Shown: in pieces, positions 24,937-37,049 of the stretch
How positions within the stretch are numbered: position 1 is the stretch's first letter
Layout: each line of letters opens with the position of its first letter
Assembly: GCF_963675165.1 (NCBI RefSeq)
Contig: NC_087390.1
Location: 5,866,250-5,930,249 of the forward strand
DNA length: 64,000 bases
From: Halichondria panicea
Taxonomy: Eukaryota; Porifera; Demospongiae; Suberitida; Halichondriidae
Direction of reading: 5' to 3'
Position numbers and translations under genes: made by a program
The notes under the pieces: generated by a model
Databases searched by the model: none
Told to the model about the DNA's origin: nothing
The model's input: the letters and a program-made list of their open reading frames with translations, nothing else

Positions 24937-27900
24937 TCATCTCTTGTGGTTCTTGACAGCTGCTCCATTGTCCGATGTTCTGGGGGGATCATCTGTAGTA
25001 GCGAGGGGATTGTCATGCATGGTGGGAGGTATATAGTACAGTGTCTACCCCTTGGGCAGACCATGGCCATGCAACAGTGGCTGCAATAAAGAGGGTCCAA
25101 ACACATGTTATGGGGAGTCTGGGGTCCATTAACCTGGCTGTATTATAGAGGGTGGCCTGCTTATATAAGTTATAGTTATAACGTGGGCACGAGGGCTGAG
25201 TGCAATATATGCCATGCACCTCGAGTGCACCTCCCAAGGACATAGCAACATAACACTAGCTGTCTTAGTAACAATAGAACTGCACAAAATGACAGAGACA
25301 ACGCTATAGACACATCTACATCTGCAGCATATAAGATTTGCATGCATGGACCAATTAACGAATGGCTTATAGCCTCACCTCACTATAAAACGGCCCCATT
25401 CCACTACTGCTGCAAAAACAGCTCCACCTACCACTGCTGCTCATCAGTGCTCGACCAGCCTCAAGCCCCCATTAAAAACAGCCGCTTCCATAGATGCTTA
25501 TAGTATTATGGTGAAGCAGAATTAAAGGACTTATCTAAGCCATGCATCATGCACGAGGACTAGACTAGGAACACAGAATCTTCCACAAAATAAACCTTGG
25601 ACAATTTTAAAACCTGCATGGTTGCACTTTGATACTCGTATTTCTCATCATGCTATTTAATTATGTCAGTCTGACTATAAACCACACCTACCTGACTCCT
25701 CCCCCTCAGTATCGAGGTACTTGGCCTTATACTCGCTCATAGCGGCCTCGTAAGGTGGCCATCGATGCTCCTCCACATAAGAGAGGTTGTCTTGGTCCAA
25801 TTGCAGGAATTGTTCATTTTCCTCAAAATCAGCGTAATTGCTTGATATGAAGTGGAGACACCAAGTGCTGAGCTGAGACGCGTTGTGCAGCTGTGAGGAG
25901 AGCAGGATTCCTGTGTGTGTGTGTGGGGGGAGTGGGCGTTGGAAATGTGTGGAGTGGGTGTTGGGTGGGTGTGTGTGTGTGGGGAGTGGGCGTTATATTT
26001 GGCTGGCAACATATTTGTATGATCGTGCTTTGATGCTTTAAACAATTATAACTGACCATCACTTAAAATTATTTGGGCACAGACTGTTACATGTAGGTAG
26101 AATGATTGAATGACCTCACCTATAATGTCGACGTTTGCCTTTGAAATAGAATCTTTAGTAGCCCTCTCCACATGCTTGGAGATATACAGTTCACAGAGTG
26201 ACATGAGCCGACTCATCACGTACCTGTTGTGAGGGAGAGGGGAGGAGTCAATAAGGCATGTGATACACAAGCTCTGAAAATAACAAGGTCTTTACTTTAA
26301 TAATAATTATACTGTATAGCGGGTTATTTTCGAAGCACTAAATTTTCGTGGATTGCCCTAACTAAAATATTTTGAGGATAGTGGTTCAAATAACCACACC
26401 CCTACAGTAAACCAATTTTTCAAGGCACTAAATTTTCGTGTTTCTGGGTCATCCTCGAAAATAACCAGCTATACGGTATTTGAGGAGTTGGATGTACAGT
26501 ATACGTGCCTATAATTATACGTGCCTATAATTATGCACCGTAGACCATTATACTCAAAACCAAACTCACGGCAACACTCCTAAACTCAACAATTTCCTTC
26601 ACCTGTTGGCCAGCTCCAATATTCCCATAGAGTCCCCCTCCTCAATGGGGGCGTGGTCAGTGTACAGGTACTCTAGGAAACTCACAAACGTGTCCAATGG
26701 AATATCAGGGATGGATATCTGAGGAGGGAGTTGATTACTTAAATTCTATTGGAATTCGAAAATAGAAATAAACGCATGGTTGCTAAGCAACTACAGTAGG
26801 GCATCTCTGTGACACTGTGACTTGCGGGTAGAGCTAGCTTTAAGAATATAACGTACGTAGAATGGAACATGAACACAAAGTGCATGCTAACAAACAGAGT
26901 CGTCTATTTGGGAGATGCTTCTTGTGTGCTGAATTCTCTGATTCTAGGAATAATAAATTCAATTTTTCGAAAGAAGTGAGGTAATAATTAATTTTTGTGA
27001 TTAGCTATCTGTCGCTATGACAACCTACCTCGTTAGCTGCACTCTCTTGGAAGGCTCCAGACAACATGGCCGACATGACCTCACATCGTGTGGTCAGTAC
27101 TAGTCGATGGGCGGGGACAACCACACCCTCCACCAGGAAACACACGTCAGAGAACAATCCCTGTGTGTGGGTGTGTGTGGGTGTGTGTGTGTGTGGGTGT
27201 GTAGTGTGTGGGTGGTGTGTGTGGATGTGGCAAGTCTTTGCTTTTTAAAAACACAATATTACAGATCTCTCTAAACGCTGATATATTCGGAACTCAAAAT
27301 CAGTTAATTACGATAATAAGATGTGCACAAAATTTAATAACCAGCACAAAAATGGCAAACCTTGTTGAGAAATAGTTGCTTAGTGACACTGACATTTCGA
27401 TCATTCAACCACGTTATAATTTTCTGATTCAGAAACTCCTCCCCTTTACGAGCATTCTCACACATGAGCTCCAACTCGGGTAAATTCAGCAGCTGAGAAA
27501 TCTTGATTGTTTCGTCGAAACCTTCGCTCTCTTTGTCTAGTTCCACCACTCCAGTGTAGAGGAACGTTAGGGCACGAGATAGCGCCAGCTCTGTCACCAT
27601 GGAGGGGTCAAAGGTCATCTCTGTCACCTGTTTACCGTCCGAGTCAGGTCTATAGCAAACAAAAAATTTCATCATACACATTTTTGTAGAAAAATTTATC
27701 GTAAAACGCACTCAAAAACTAAGAATTGATAGACAAAGTGTGTACATTATTCTCTTAATTACCTGTCTTCAATGTGGAGCATTCCCTCCAGCTGCCCCAA
27801 GTTTACCGTCTCCATGGTAACCTTCTTTAGTCGTGCCTTGTCCCACCCATCACATAGACTATCAACCTGGAGGAGGTGGGAGAGTGGACACAAAGCCATT

Positions 27901-30900
27901 GCTTAATTGGAACACTGTAATATACAGAGCACTCGGTACTTTACGTCTCACAACCATATACTGGTAATGATACAGTATTTGAGCCTATAGCAGCAACTAC
28001 CAGAATTATACAGAGGAAAATAAGATTTGAACGTTATGACGAGACTTTAAGAACGGTATATAGTGGTGGCATGCAGTCGAACAGCAACTGGAATAAATGC
28101 TCAAAGTCTCCATAGCATGTGTTTGGACCTGTGTTAGCAGGCCACCCTCTAGAATACAGCCAGGTTAATGGGCCCCAAAGTCTCTCCATAGCATGTGTTT
28201 GGACCTGTGTTAGCAGGCCACCTCTTTATTACAGCCACTGTTGGTCTGCCCAAGAGTGACCATCATAGATGTGTGGTATCCACAGCATTTGCCGAGATAC
28301 GCAGGAACTAAATAGACAAACCTCACCTTAACTTCCTGAGTCACTCCGAGCAGCTGTCTAAACAAATCTGAAGCAGATGCTAGCACATAGCGATGGGCAT
28401 GATACGTCTTGCCCTCCAGTCTCAAGACCATGTCCGAATGAGATGGGTTGTTTATCGTTTTTGCCCGATCAGAGGAAAACGTTGAAATTTGGACTTTTAT
28501 TGCTGGTGCTTTTTTATGGTCTGGTAGTTGAGGGGGCGGGGAGGGTCTGCTGACATTTGTTGAAAATGATTGGTCGGATGATTGGGAGCGCCTGTAAGGA
28601 AAGTTACAAGGTGACAATAATGTAAACCAGATTTGACTAATGCAGTGAAACCTGTCTATAGTGGTCACCCTTGGGCAGACCAACAGTGGCTGTATTCTAG
28701 AGGGTGGCCTGCTAACACAGGTCCAAACACATGCTACGGAGACTTTGAGGCCCATTACCTAGCGATACCGTTTAGGGGGTTATTTTCGAGGCACTCAATT
28801 TTTGCGAATTGGTCAAACTAAACATTCTGCGGATTTCATTTTCGAGGATAGAGGTTCAAACGACCACACCCCTAGGCGGCAGTAGAAAGGTCATTCAATA
28901 CCGGAAGTAAACGAGCCACTAAACTTCTGAGGTTCGAGATCAATCCGCAAAAATAAATATAGTGCCTTGCCGCTATACGGCATTATATAGAATGCTTAGG
29001 ATGACCATAAGGACAATACTCCTACTATTTCACTCACTGTTTTCTGCCTGCCCTTGTTAGCCCTGCCCTCACACAAAAGTCCATTGCCTCATTCACACCA
29101 GCTCCTGTTAGGGCACTTGTCTCATAGTAACCCACCGCTCCTGAGGGGAAGAGGGGGGAGGTCATACGGTTATCAGATACAAATAAATGTCACTTTCATA
29201 CGTAACATTGGATTAAAACGTGCGTTCTTCTAGAAACTTTACACACATTAAATAAAGCATCTTTGAACGGCCATAACTTTGTTCTGTTGGTGATATGATT
29301 TTTTGAAAAAGTTCAGCCAGGTTAATGGGCCCAAGTCTCCATAGCATGTGTTTGGACCTGTGTTAGCAGGCCACCCTCTATAATACAGCCAGGTTAATGG
29401 GCCCAAGTCTCCATAGCATGTGTTTGGACCTGTGTTAGCAGGCCACCCTCTATAATACAGCCAGGTTAATGGGCCCAAGTCTCCATAGCATGTGTTTGGA
29501 CCTGTGTTAGCAGGTCACCCTCTATAATACAGCCAGGTTAATGGGCCCAAGTCTCCATAGCATGTGTTTGGACCTGTGTTAGCAGGTCACCCTCTATAAT
29601 ACAGCCAGGTTAATGGGCCCAAGTCTCCATAGCATGTGTTTGGACCTGTGTTAGCAGGCCACCCTCTATAATACAGCCAGGTTAATGTCCCAAAGTCTCC
29701 ATAGCATGTGTTTGGACCTGTGTTAGCAGGCCACCCTCTATAATACAGCCAGGTTAATGGGCCCAAGTCTCCATAGCATGTGTTTGGACCTGTGTTAGCA
29801 GGTCACCCTCTATAATACAGCCAGGTTAATGGGCCCAAGTCTCCATAGCATGTGTTTGGACCTGTGTTAGCAGGCCACCCTCTATAATACAGCCAGGTTA
29901 ATGAGTCCCAAAGTCTCCATAGCATGTGTTTGGACCTGTGTTAGCAGGCCACCCTCTATAATACAGCCAGGTTAATGGGCCTCAAAGTTTCCATAGCATG
30001 TGTTTGGACCTGTGTTAGCAGGTCACCCTCCATAATACAGCCAGGTTAATGGGCCCAAGTCTCCATAGCATGTGTTTGGACCTGTGTTAGCAGGCCACCC
30101 TCTATAATACAGCCAGGTTAATGGGCCCAAGTCTCCATAGCATGTGTTTGGACCTGTGTTAGCAGGTCACCCTCTATAATACAGCCAGGTTAATGGGCCC
30201 AAGTCTCCATAGCATGTGTTTGGACCTGTGTTAGCAGGCCACCCTCTATAATACAGCCAGGTTAATGGGCCCAAGTCTCCATAGCATGTGTTTGGACCTG
30301 TGTTAGCAGGTCACCCTCTATAATACAGCCAGGTTAATGGGCCCAAGTCTCCATAGCATGTGTTTGGACCTGTGTTAGCAGACCACCCTCTATAATACAG
30401 CCAGGTTAATGGGCCCAAGTCTCCATAGCATGTGTTTGGACCTGTGTTAGCAGGCCACCCTCTATAATACAGCCAGGTTAATGGGCCCAAGTCTCCATAG
30501 CATGTGTTTGGACCTGTGTTAGCAGGCCACCCTCTACAATACAGCCACTGTTGGTCTGCCCAAGGGTGACCACTATAGACAGGGTTTCACTCTAGCAGAA
30601 ATACGGAAGAATTCCTCACCAAGATCTTTTGCCAGTTGCAGAGCATCTTCGCGGGGGACCTCAGTGTAGTCACCATTGACCTCTTGACCTCTGAGGTCAC
30701 ACTTGAGCCCCAGTAGCAGCACAGGTGTGTTCGGACAAAAGTGACGAACTTCAGGTATCCACTTCTCTTTGATGTTTGCAAATGAAATTGGATATTTTAT
30801 GGAAAATGCAACAAGTAAAATGTCCGTCTGGGGATAGGAAAGTGGGCGGAGCCTATCATAGTCTTCTCCACCAGCTGTAGAGAATTAGCGTATGTAATAA

Positions 30901-31207
30901 ACCAGCAGATGTGTTTCAAGGGTCGAGAGAGAAAAATTTACACATCCATAACTTCACAGTATTTGCTCAAACAGAATCAATATCATAATATATAATTACA
31001 AGTGCAAACGACAATCAGGTACGTACCTGTATCAAATGGCACCACTGTGACTGGTTTTCCGTCGACCATAATTAGAGAATAATAGCTTTCAAACAAAGTG
31101 GGGATGTATTCACTGGGGAATGAATTGGTCCTCCATTGTATAAGAAAACATGTTTTACCCACTGCACCATCTCCAACTATGACCACCTTCAGTTGCATGT
31201 GTGACAT
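24937..31207 (-). CDS. RhoBTB-like protein, copy E (type 1 body, type 2 last exon)
   Basis: Exons (minus): 31027-31207, 30620-30874, 29038-29140, 28327-28591, 27763-27866, 27361-27649, 27029-27160, 26603-26718, 26120-26223, 25692-25910 and 24937-24992. The model is 607 residues. Exons 1-10 are type 1 ([15 protein letters not shown]), while exon 11 and its flank are type 2: the tail ends VKNHKR four codons earlier than in B. The junction lies in intron 10, between about 25000 and 25560. The exon 6 donor is GTTTGC, as in A and F. An in-frame upstream methionine at 31375 would add 56 residues, but that frame is not kept in A-C and overlaps the promoter, so I kept the start at 31207. Confidence 0.85.
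29314..30546. repeat. 72-bp minisatellite, intron 2 of copy E (about 17 units)
   Basis: About 17 units with the variant-unit order of the first part of the B array, one multi-unit block shorter. Confidence 0.95.
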
Positions 31208-31366
31208 CTTCGAGAAAAAGAGATCGATCAGAACAGCGAAGTCATGAAAGTGTAAATACGGTAAAGGTCGACTGGTAAAGGGGTCTCTACAATCATGTAC
31301 ATGTACAAGGTACAAGATCAGAACACCAATGTACCAGGAAATCATTTTATGTTTGTGGTTGAGATA

Positions 31367-31374
31367 TGACGTCA
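31367..31374. promoter_or_regulatory. CRE palindrome upstream of copy E
   Basis: TGACGTCA about 160 bases upstream of the start codon at 31207. Confidence 0.5.
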
Positions 31375-31515
31375 CTACATTCCAAGCCTATGATAATTAA
31401 TTAATATTCAGTGAAAATATTCAGTGAAAAGTGATGGAATAAAAATCAATGGCACAAAAGTGCATGCTAACACGAACAGAGTAACAGTTTCCGTCTAGTT
31501 GATCTACTTGAACAG

Positions 31516-34500
31516 TCAGGAGAGTCCTCGTCTCTTATGGCTCTTGACAGCTGCTCCATCTTCTGATGTCCTGGGGGGGTCATCTGTAGTAGCGAGGGGA
31601 TTGTCATGCATGGTGGGAGGTATATAGTACAGTGTCTACCCCCTGGGCAGATCATGGCCATGCAACAGTGGCTGCAATAAAGAGGGTCCAAACACATGCT
31701 ATGGAGAGTCTGGGATCCATTAACCTGGCTGTATTATAGAGGGTGGCCTGCTTATAAGTTATAGTTATAACATGGGCACGAGGGCTGAGTGCAATAATAT
31801 ATGCCATGCATCTCAAGGGCATAGCAACATAACACTGTCTTAGTAACACAATTAATAAATAGAACTGCACAAAATGACAGAGACAACGCTATAGACACAT
31901 CTGCATCTGCAGCGTATACGATTTGCATGCATGGACCAACGAATGGCTTATAGCCTCACCTCACTATAAAACGGCCCCATTCCACTACTGCTGCAAAACT
32001 CCACCGTCAGTACTCGACCAGCCCTCCTATATATATGTACGATCTACCCTCACAACCAAGCCAAAGAAGCTCGCCTCTACACTGCTGTAAACAGCTCAAG
32101 CCCCCAGTAAAAAAAGCCGCTTCCATAGATGCTTATAGTATTATGGTGAAGCAGAATTAAAGGACTTATCTAAGCCATGCATCATGCACGAGGACTAGAC
32201 TAGGAACACAGAATCTTCCACAAAATAAACCTCTATAAATCACACCTACCTGACTCCTCCCCCTCAGTATTGAGGTACTTGGCCTTATACTCGTTCATAG
32301 CGGCCTCGTAAGGTGGCCATCGATGCTCCTCCACATAAGAGAGGTTGTCTTGGTCCAATTGCAGGAATTGTTCATTTTCCTCAAAATCAGCGTAATTGCT
32401 TGAAATGAAGTGGAGGCACCAAGTGCTGAGCTGAGACGCGTTGTGCAGCTGTGAGGAGAGCAGGAGTCCTGTGTGTGTGTGGGGGGAGTGGGCGTTGGGT
32501 ATGTGTGGAGTGGGTGTTGGGTGTGTGTGTGTGTGTGGGGAGTGGGTGTTATATTTAGCTGGCAACATATTTCGTACGATCGTGCTTTGATGTTTGATGC
32601 TTTAAACAATTATAACTGACCATCACTTAAAATTATCTGAGCACAGACTGTTACATGTAGGTAGAATGATTGAATGACCTCACCTATAATGTCGACGTTT
32701 GCCTTTGAAATAGAATCTTTTATGGCCCTCTCCACATGCTTGGAGATGTGCCATTCACAGAGTGACATGAGCCGACTCATCACGTACCTGTTGTGAGGGA
32801 GAGGGAAGGAGTCAATAAGGCATGTGATACACAAGCTCTGAAAATAACAAGGTCTTTACTTTAATTTAAACTGTAGAGCGGGTTATTTTCGAGGCACTAA
32901 ATTTTCGCGGATTGCCCTAACTAAAATATTTTGAGGATAGCGATTCAAATGACCACACCCCTACAGTAGAGAGGTTCAAATGACCACACCCCTACAGTAG
33001 AGAGGTTCAAATGACCACACCCCTACAGTAAACCAATTTTTCGAGGCACTAAATTTTCGTGTTTCTGGGTCATCCTCGAAAATCTCGAAAATAACCAGCT
33101 ATACGGTATTTGAGGAGTTGGATGTACAGTATACGTGCCTATAATTATACGTGCCTATAATTATGCACCGTAGACCATTATACTCAAAACCAAACTCACG
33201 GCAACACTCCTAAACTCAACAATTTCCTTCACCTGTTGGCCAGCTCCAATATTCCCATAGAGTCCCCCTCCTCAATGGGGGCGTGGTCAGTGTACAGGTA
33301 CTCTAGGAAACTCACAAACGTGTCCAATGGAATATCAGGGATGGATATCTGAGGAGGGAGTTGATTACTTAAATTCTATTGGAATTCGAAAATAGAAATA
33401 AACGCATGGTTGCTAAGCAACTACAGTAGGGCATCTCTGTGACACTGTGACTTGCGGGTAGAGCTAGCTTTAAGAATATAACGTACGTAGAATGGAACAC
33501 GAACACAAAGTACATGCTAACAAACAGAGTCGTCTATTTGGGAGATGCTTCTTGTGTGCTGAATTCTCTGATTCTAGGAATAATAAATTCAATTTTTCGA
33601 AAGAAGTGAGGTAATAATTAATTTTTGTGATTAGCTATCTGTCGCTATGACAACCTACCTCGTTAGCTGCACTCTCTTGGAAGGCTCCAGACAACATGGC
33701 CGACATGACCTCACATCGTGTGGTCAGTACTAGTCGATGGGCGGGGACAACCACACCCTCCACCAGGAAACACACGTCAGAGAACAATCCCTGTGTGTGG
33801 GTGTGTGTGGTGTGTGTGTAGTGTGTGGGTGGTGTGTGTGGATGTGGCAAGTCTTTGCTTTTTAAAAACACAATATTACAGATCTCTCTAAACGCTGATA
33901 TATTCGGAACTCAAAATCAGTTAATTACGATAATAAGATGTGCACAAAATTTAATAACCAGCACAAAAATGGCAAACCTTGTTGAGAAATAGTTGCTTAG
34001 TGACACTGACATTTCGATCATTCAACCACGTTATAATTTTCTGATTCAGAAACTCCTCCCCTTTACGAGCATTCTCACACATGAGCTCCAACTCGGGTAA
34101 ATTCAGCAGCTGAGAAATCTTGATTGTTTCGTCGAAACCTTCGCTCTCTTTGTCTAGTTCCACCACTCCAGTGTAGAGGAACGTTAGGGCACGAGATAGC
34201 GCCAGCTCTGTCACCATGGAGGGGTCAAAGGTCATCTCTGTCACCTGTTTACCGTCCGAGTCAGGTCTATAGCAAACAAAAAATTTCATCATACACATTT
34301 TTGTAGAAAAATTTATCGTAAAACGCACTCAAAAACTAAGAATTGATAGACAAAGTATGTACATTATTCTCTTAATTACCTGTCTTCAATGTGGAGCATT
34401 CCCTCCAGCTGCTCCAAGTTTACCGTCTCCATGGTAACCTTCTTTAGTCGTGCCTTGTCCCACCCATCACATAGACTATCAACCTGGAGGAGGTGGGAGA

Positions 34501-36741
34501 GTGGACACAAAGCCATTGCTTAATTGGAACACTGTAATATACAGAGCACTCGGTACTTTACGTCTCACAACCATATACTGGTAATGATACAGTATTTGAG
34601 CCTATAGCAGCAACTACCAGAATTATACAGAGGAAAATAAGATTTGAACGTTATGACGAGACTTTAAGAACGGTATATAGTGGTGGCATGCAGTCGAACA
34701 GCAACTGGAATAAATGCTCAAAGTCTCCATAGCATGTGTTTGGACCTGTGTTAGCAGGCCACCCTCTAGAATACAGCCAGGTTAATGGGCCCCAAAGTCT
34801 CTCCATAGCATGTGTTTTGGACCTGTGTTAGCAGGCCACCTCTTTATTACAGCCACTGTTGGTCTGCCCAAGAGTGACCATCATAGATGTGTGGTATCCA
34901 CAGCATTTGCCGAGATACGCAGGAACTAAATAGACAAACCTCACCTTAACTTCCTGAGTCACTCCGAGCAGCTGTCTAAACAAATCTGAAGCAGATGCTA
35001 GCACATAGCGATGGGCATGATACGTCTTGCCCTCCAGTCTCAAGACCATGTCCGAATGAGATGGGTTGTTTATCGTTTTTGCCCGATCAGAGGAAAACGT
35101 TGAAATTTGGACTTTTATTGCTGGTGCTTTTTTATGGTCTGGTAGTTGAGGGGGCGGGGAGGGTCCGCTGACATTTGTTGAAAATGATTGGTCGGATGAT
35201 TGGGAGCGCCTGTAAGGAAAGTTACAAGGTGACAATAATGTAAACCAGATTTGACTAATGCAGTGAAACCTGTCTATAGTGGTCACCCTTGGGCAGACCA
35301 ACAGTGGCTGTATTCTAGAGGGTGGCCTGCTAACACAGGTCCAAACACATGCTACGGAGACTTTGAGGCCCATTACCTAGCGATACCGTTTAGGGGGTTA
35401 TTTTCGAGGCACTCAATTTTTGCGAATTGGTCAAACTAAACATTCTGCGGATTTCATTTTCGAGGATAGAGGTTCAAACGACCACATCCCTAGGCGGCAG
35501 TAGAAAGGTCATTCAATACCGGACGTAAACGAGCCACTAAACTTCTGAGGTTCGAGATCAATCCGCAAAAATAAATATAGTGCCTTGCCGCTATACGGCA
35601 TTATATAGAATGCTTAGGATGACCATAAGGACAATACTCCTACTATTTCACTCACTGTTTTCTGCCTGCCCTTGTTAGCCCTGCCCTCACACAAAAGTCC
35701 ATTGCCTCATTCACACCAGCTCCTGTTAGGGCACTTGTCTCATAGTAACCCACCGCTCCTGAGGGGAAGAGGGGGGAGGTCATACGGTTATCAGATACAA
35801 ATAAATGTCACTTTCATACGTAACATTGGATTAAAACGTGCGTTCTTCTAGAAACTTTACACACATTAAATAAAGCATCTTTGAACGGCCATAACTTTGT
35901 TCTGTTGGTGATATGATTTTTTGAAAAAGTTCAGCCAGGTTAATGGGCCCAAGTCTCCATAGCATGTGTTTGGACCTGTGTTAGCAGGCCACCCTCTATA
36001 ATACAGCCAGGTTAATGGGCCCAAGTCTCCATAGCATGTGTTTGGACCTGTGTTAGCAGGCCACCCTCTACAATACAGCCACTGTTGGTCTGCCCAAGGG
36101 TGACCACTATAGACAGGGTTTCACTCTAGCAGAAATACGGAAGAATTCCTCACCAAGATCTTTTGCCAGTTGCAGAGCATCTTCGCGGGGGACCTCAGTG
36201 TAGTCACCATTGACCTCTTGACCTCTGAGGTCACACTTGAGCCCCAGTAGCAGCACAGGTGTGTTCGGACAAAAGTGACGAACTTCAGGTATCCACTTCT
36301 CTTTGATGTTTGCAAATGAAATTGGATATTTTATGGAAAATGCAACAAGGAAAATGTCCGTCTGGGGATAGGAAAGTGGGCGGAGCCTATCATAGTCTTC
36401 TCCACCAACTGTAGAGAATTAGCGTATGTAATAAACCAGCAGATGTGTTTCAAGTGTCGAGAGAGAAAAATTTACACATCCATAACTTCACAGTATTTGC
36501 TCAAACAGAATCAATATCATAATATATAATTACAAGTGCAAACGACAATCAGGTACGTACCTGTATCAAATGGCACCACTGTGACTGGTTTTCCGTCGAC
36601 CATAATTAGAGAATAATAGCTTTCAAACAAAGTGGGGATGTATTCACTGGGGAATGAATTGGTCCTCCATTGTATAAGAAAACATGTTTTACCCACTGCA
36701 CCATCTCCAACTATGACCACCTTCAGTTGCATGTGTGACAT
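31516..36741 (-). CDS. RhoBTB-like protein, copy F (type 1, short intron 2)
   Basis: Exons (minus): 36561-36741, 36154-36408, 35656-35758, 34945-35209, 34380-34483, 33978-34266, 33659-33790, 33233-33348, 32684-32787, 32250-32468 and 31516-31583. The model is 611 residues with intact exons. The gene is about 1.5 kb shorter than B because intron 2 has only two minisatellite units. Switch II is [11 protein letters not shown] and the guanine-binding motif is LKCD. One exon 5 codon differs from its sisters: CTGGAG instead of GGGCAG context, giving leucine-glutamate where B has glycine-glutamine. Its 3' third is almost identical to that of copy D at an offset of 12265, including two extra copies of a 28-bp intron 8 motif. 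Confidence 0.85.
35932..36080. repeat. 72-bp minisatellite, intron 2 of copy F (2 units)
   Basis: Two units between flanks identical to those of the long arrays, consistent with contraction of a longer type 1 array. Confidence 0.9.
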
Positions 36742-36900
36742 CTTCGAGAAAAAGAGATCGATCAGAACAGCGAAGTCATGAAAGTGTAAATACGGTAAAG
36801 GTCGACTGGTAAAGGGGTCTCTACAATCATGTACATGTACAAGGTACAAGATCAGAACACCAATGTACCAGGAAATCATTTTATGTTTGTGGTTGAGATA

Positions 36901-36908
36901 TGACGTCA
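36901..36908. promoter_or_regulatory. CRE palindrome upstream of copy F
   Basis: TGACGTCA about 160 bases upstream of the start codon at 36741. Confidence 0.5.
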
Positions 36909-37049
36909 CTACATTCCAAGCCTATGATAATTAATTAATATTCAGTGAAAATATTCAGTGAAAAGTGATGGAATAAAAATCAATGGCACAAAAGTGCATG
37001 CTAACACGAACAGAGTAACAGTTTCCGTCTAGTTGATCTACTTGAACAG

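Noticed and set aside
30983-31375. N-terminal extension of copies E and F from an upstream methionine
   Set aside because: The extension frame is absent in A-C owing to a small indel, overlaps the CRE and does not resemble a Rho N terminus. The downstream methionine fits the fold.
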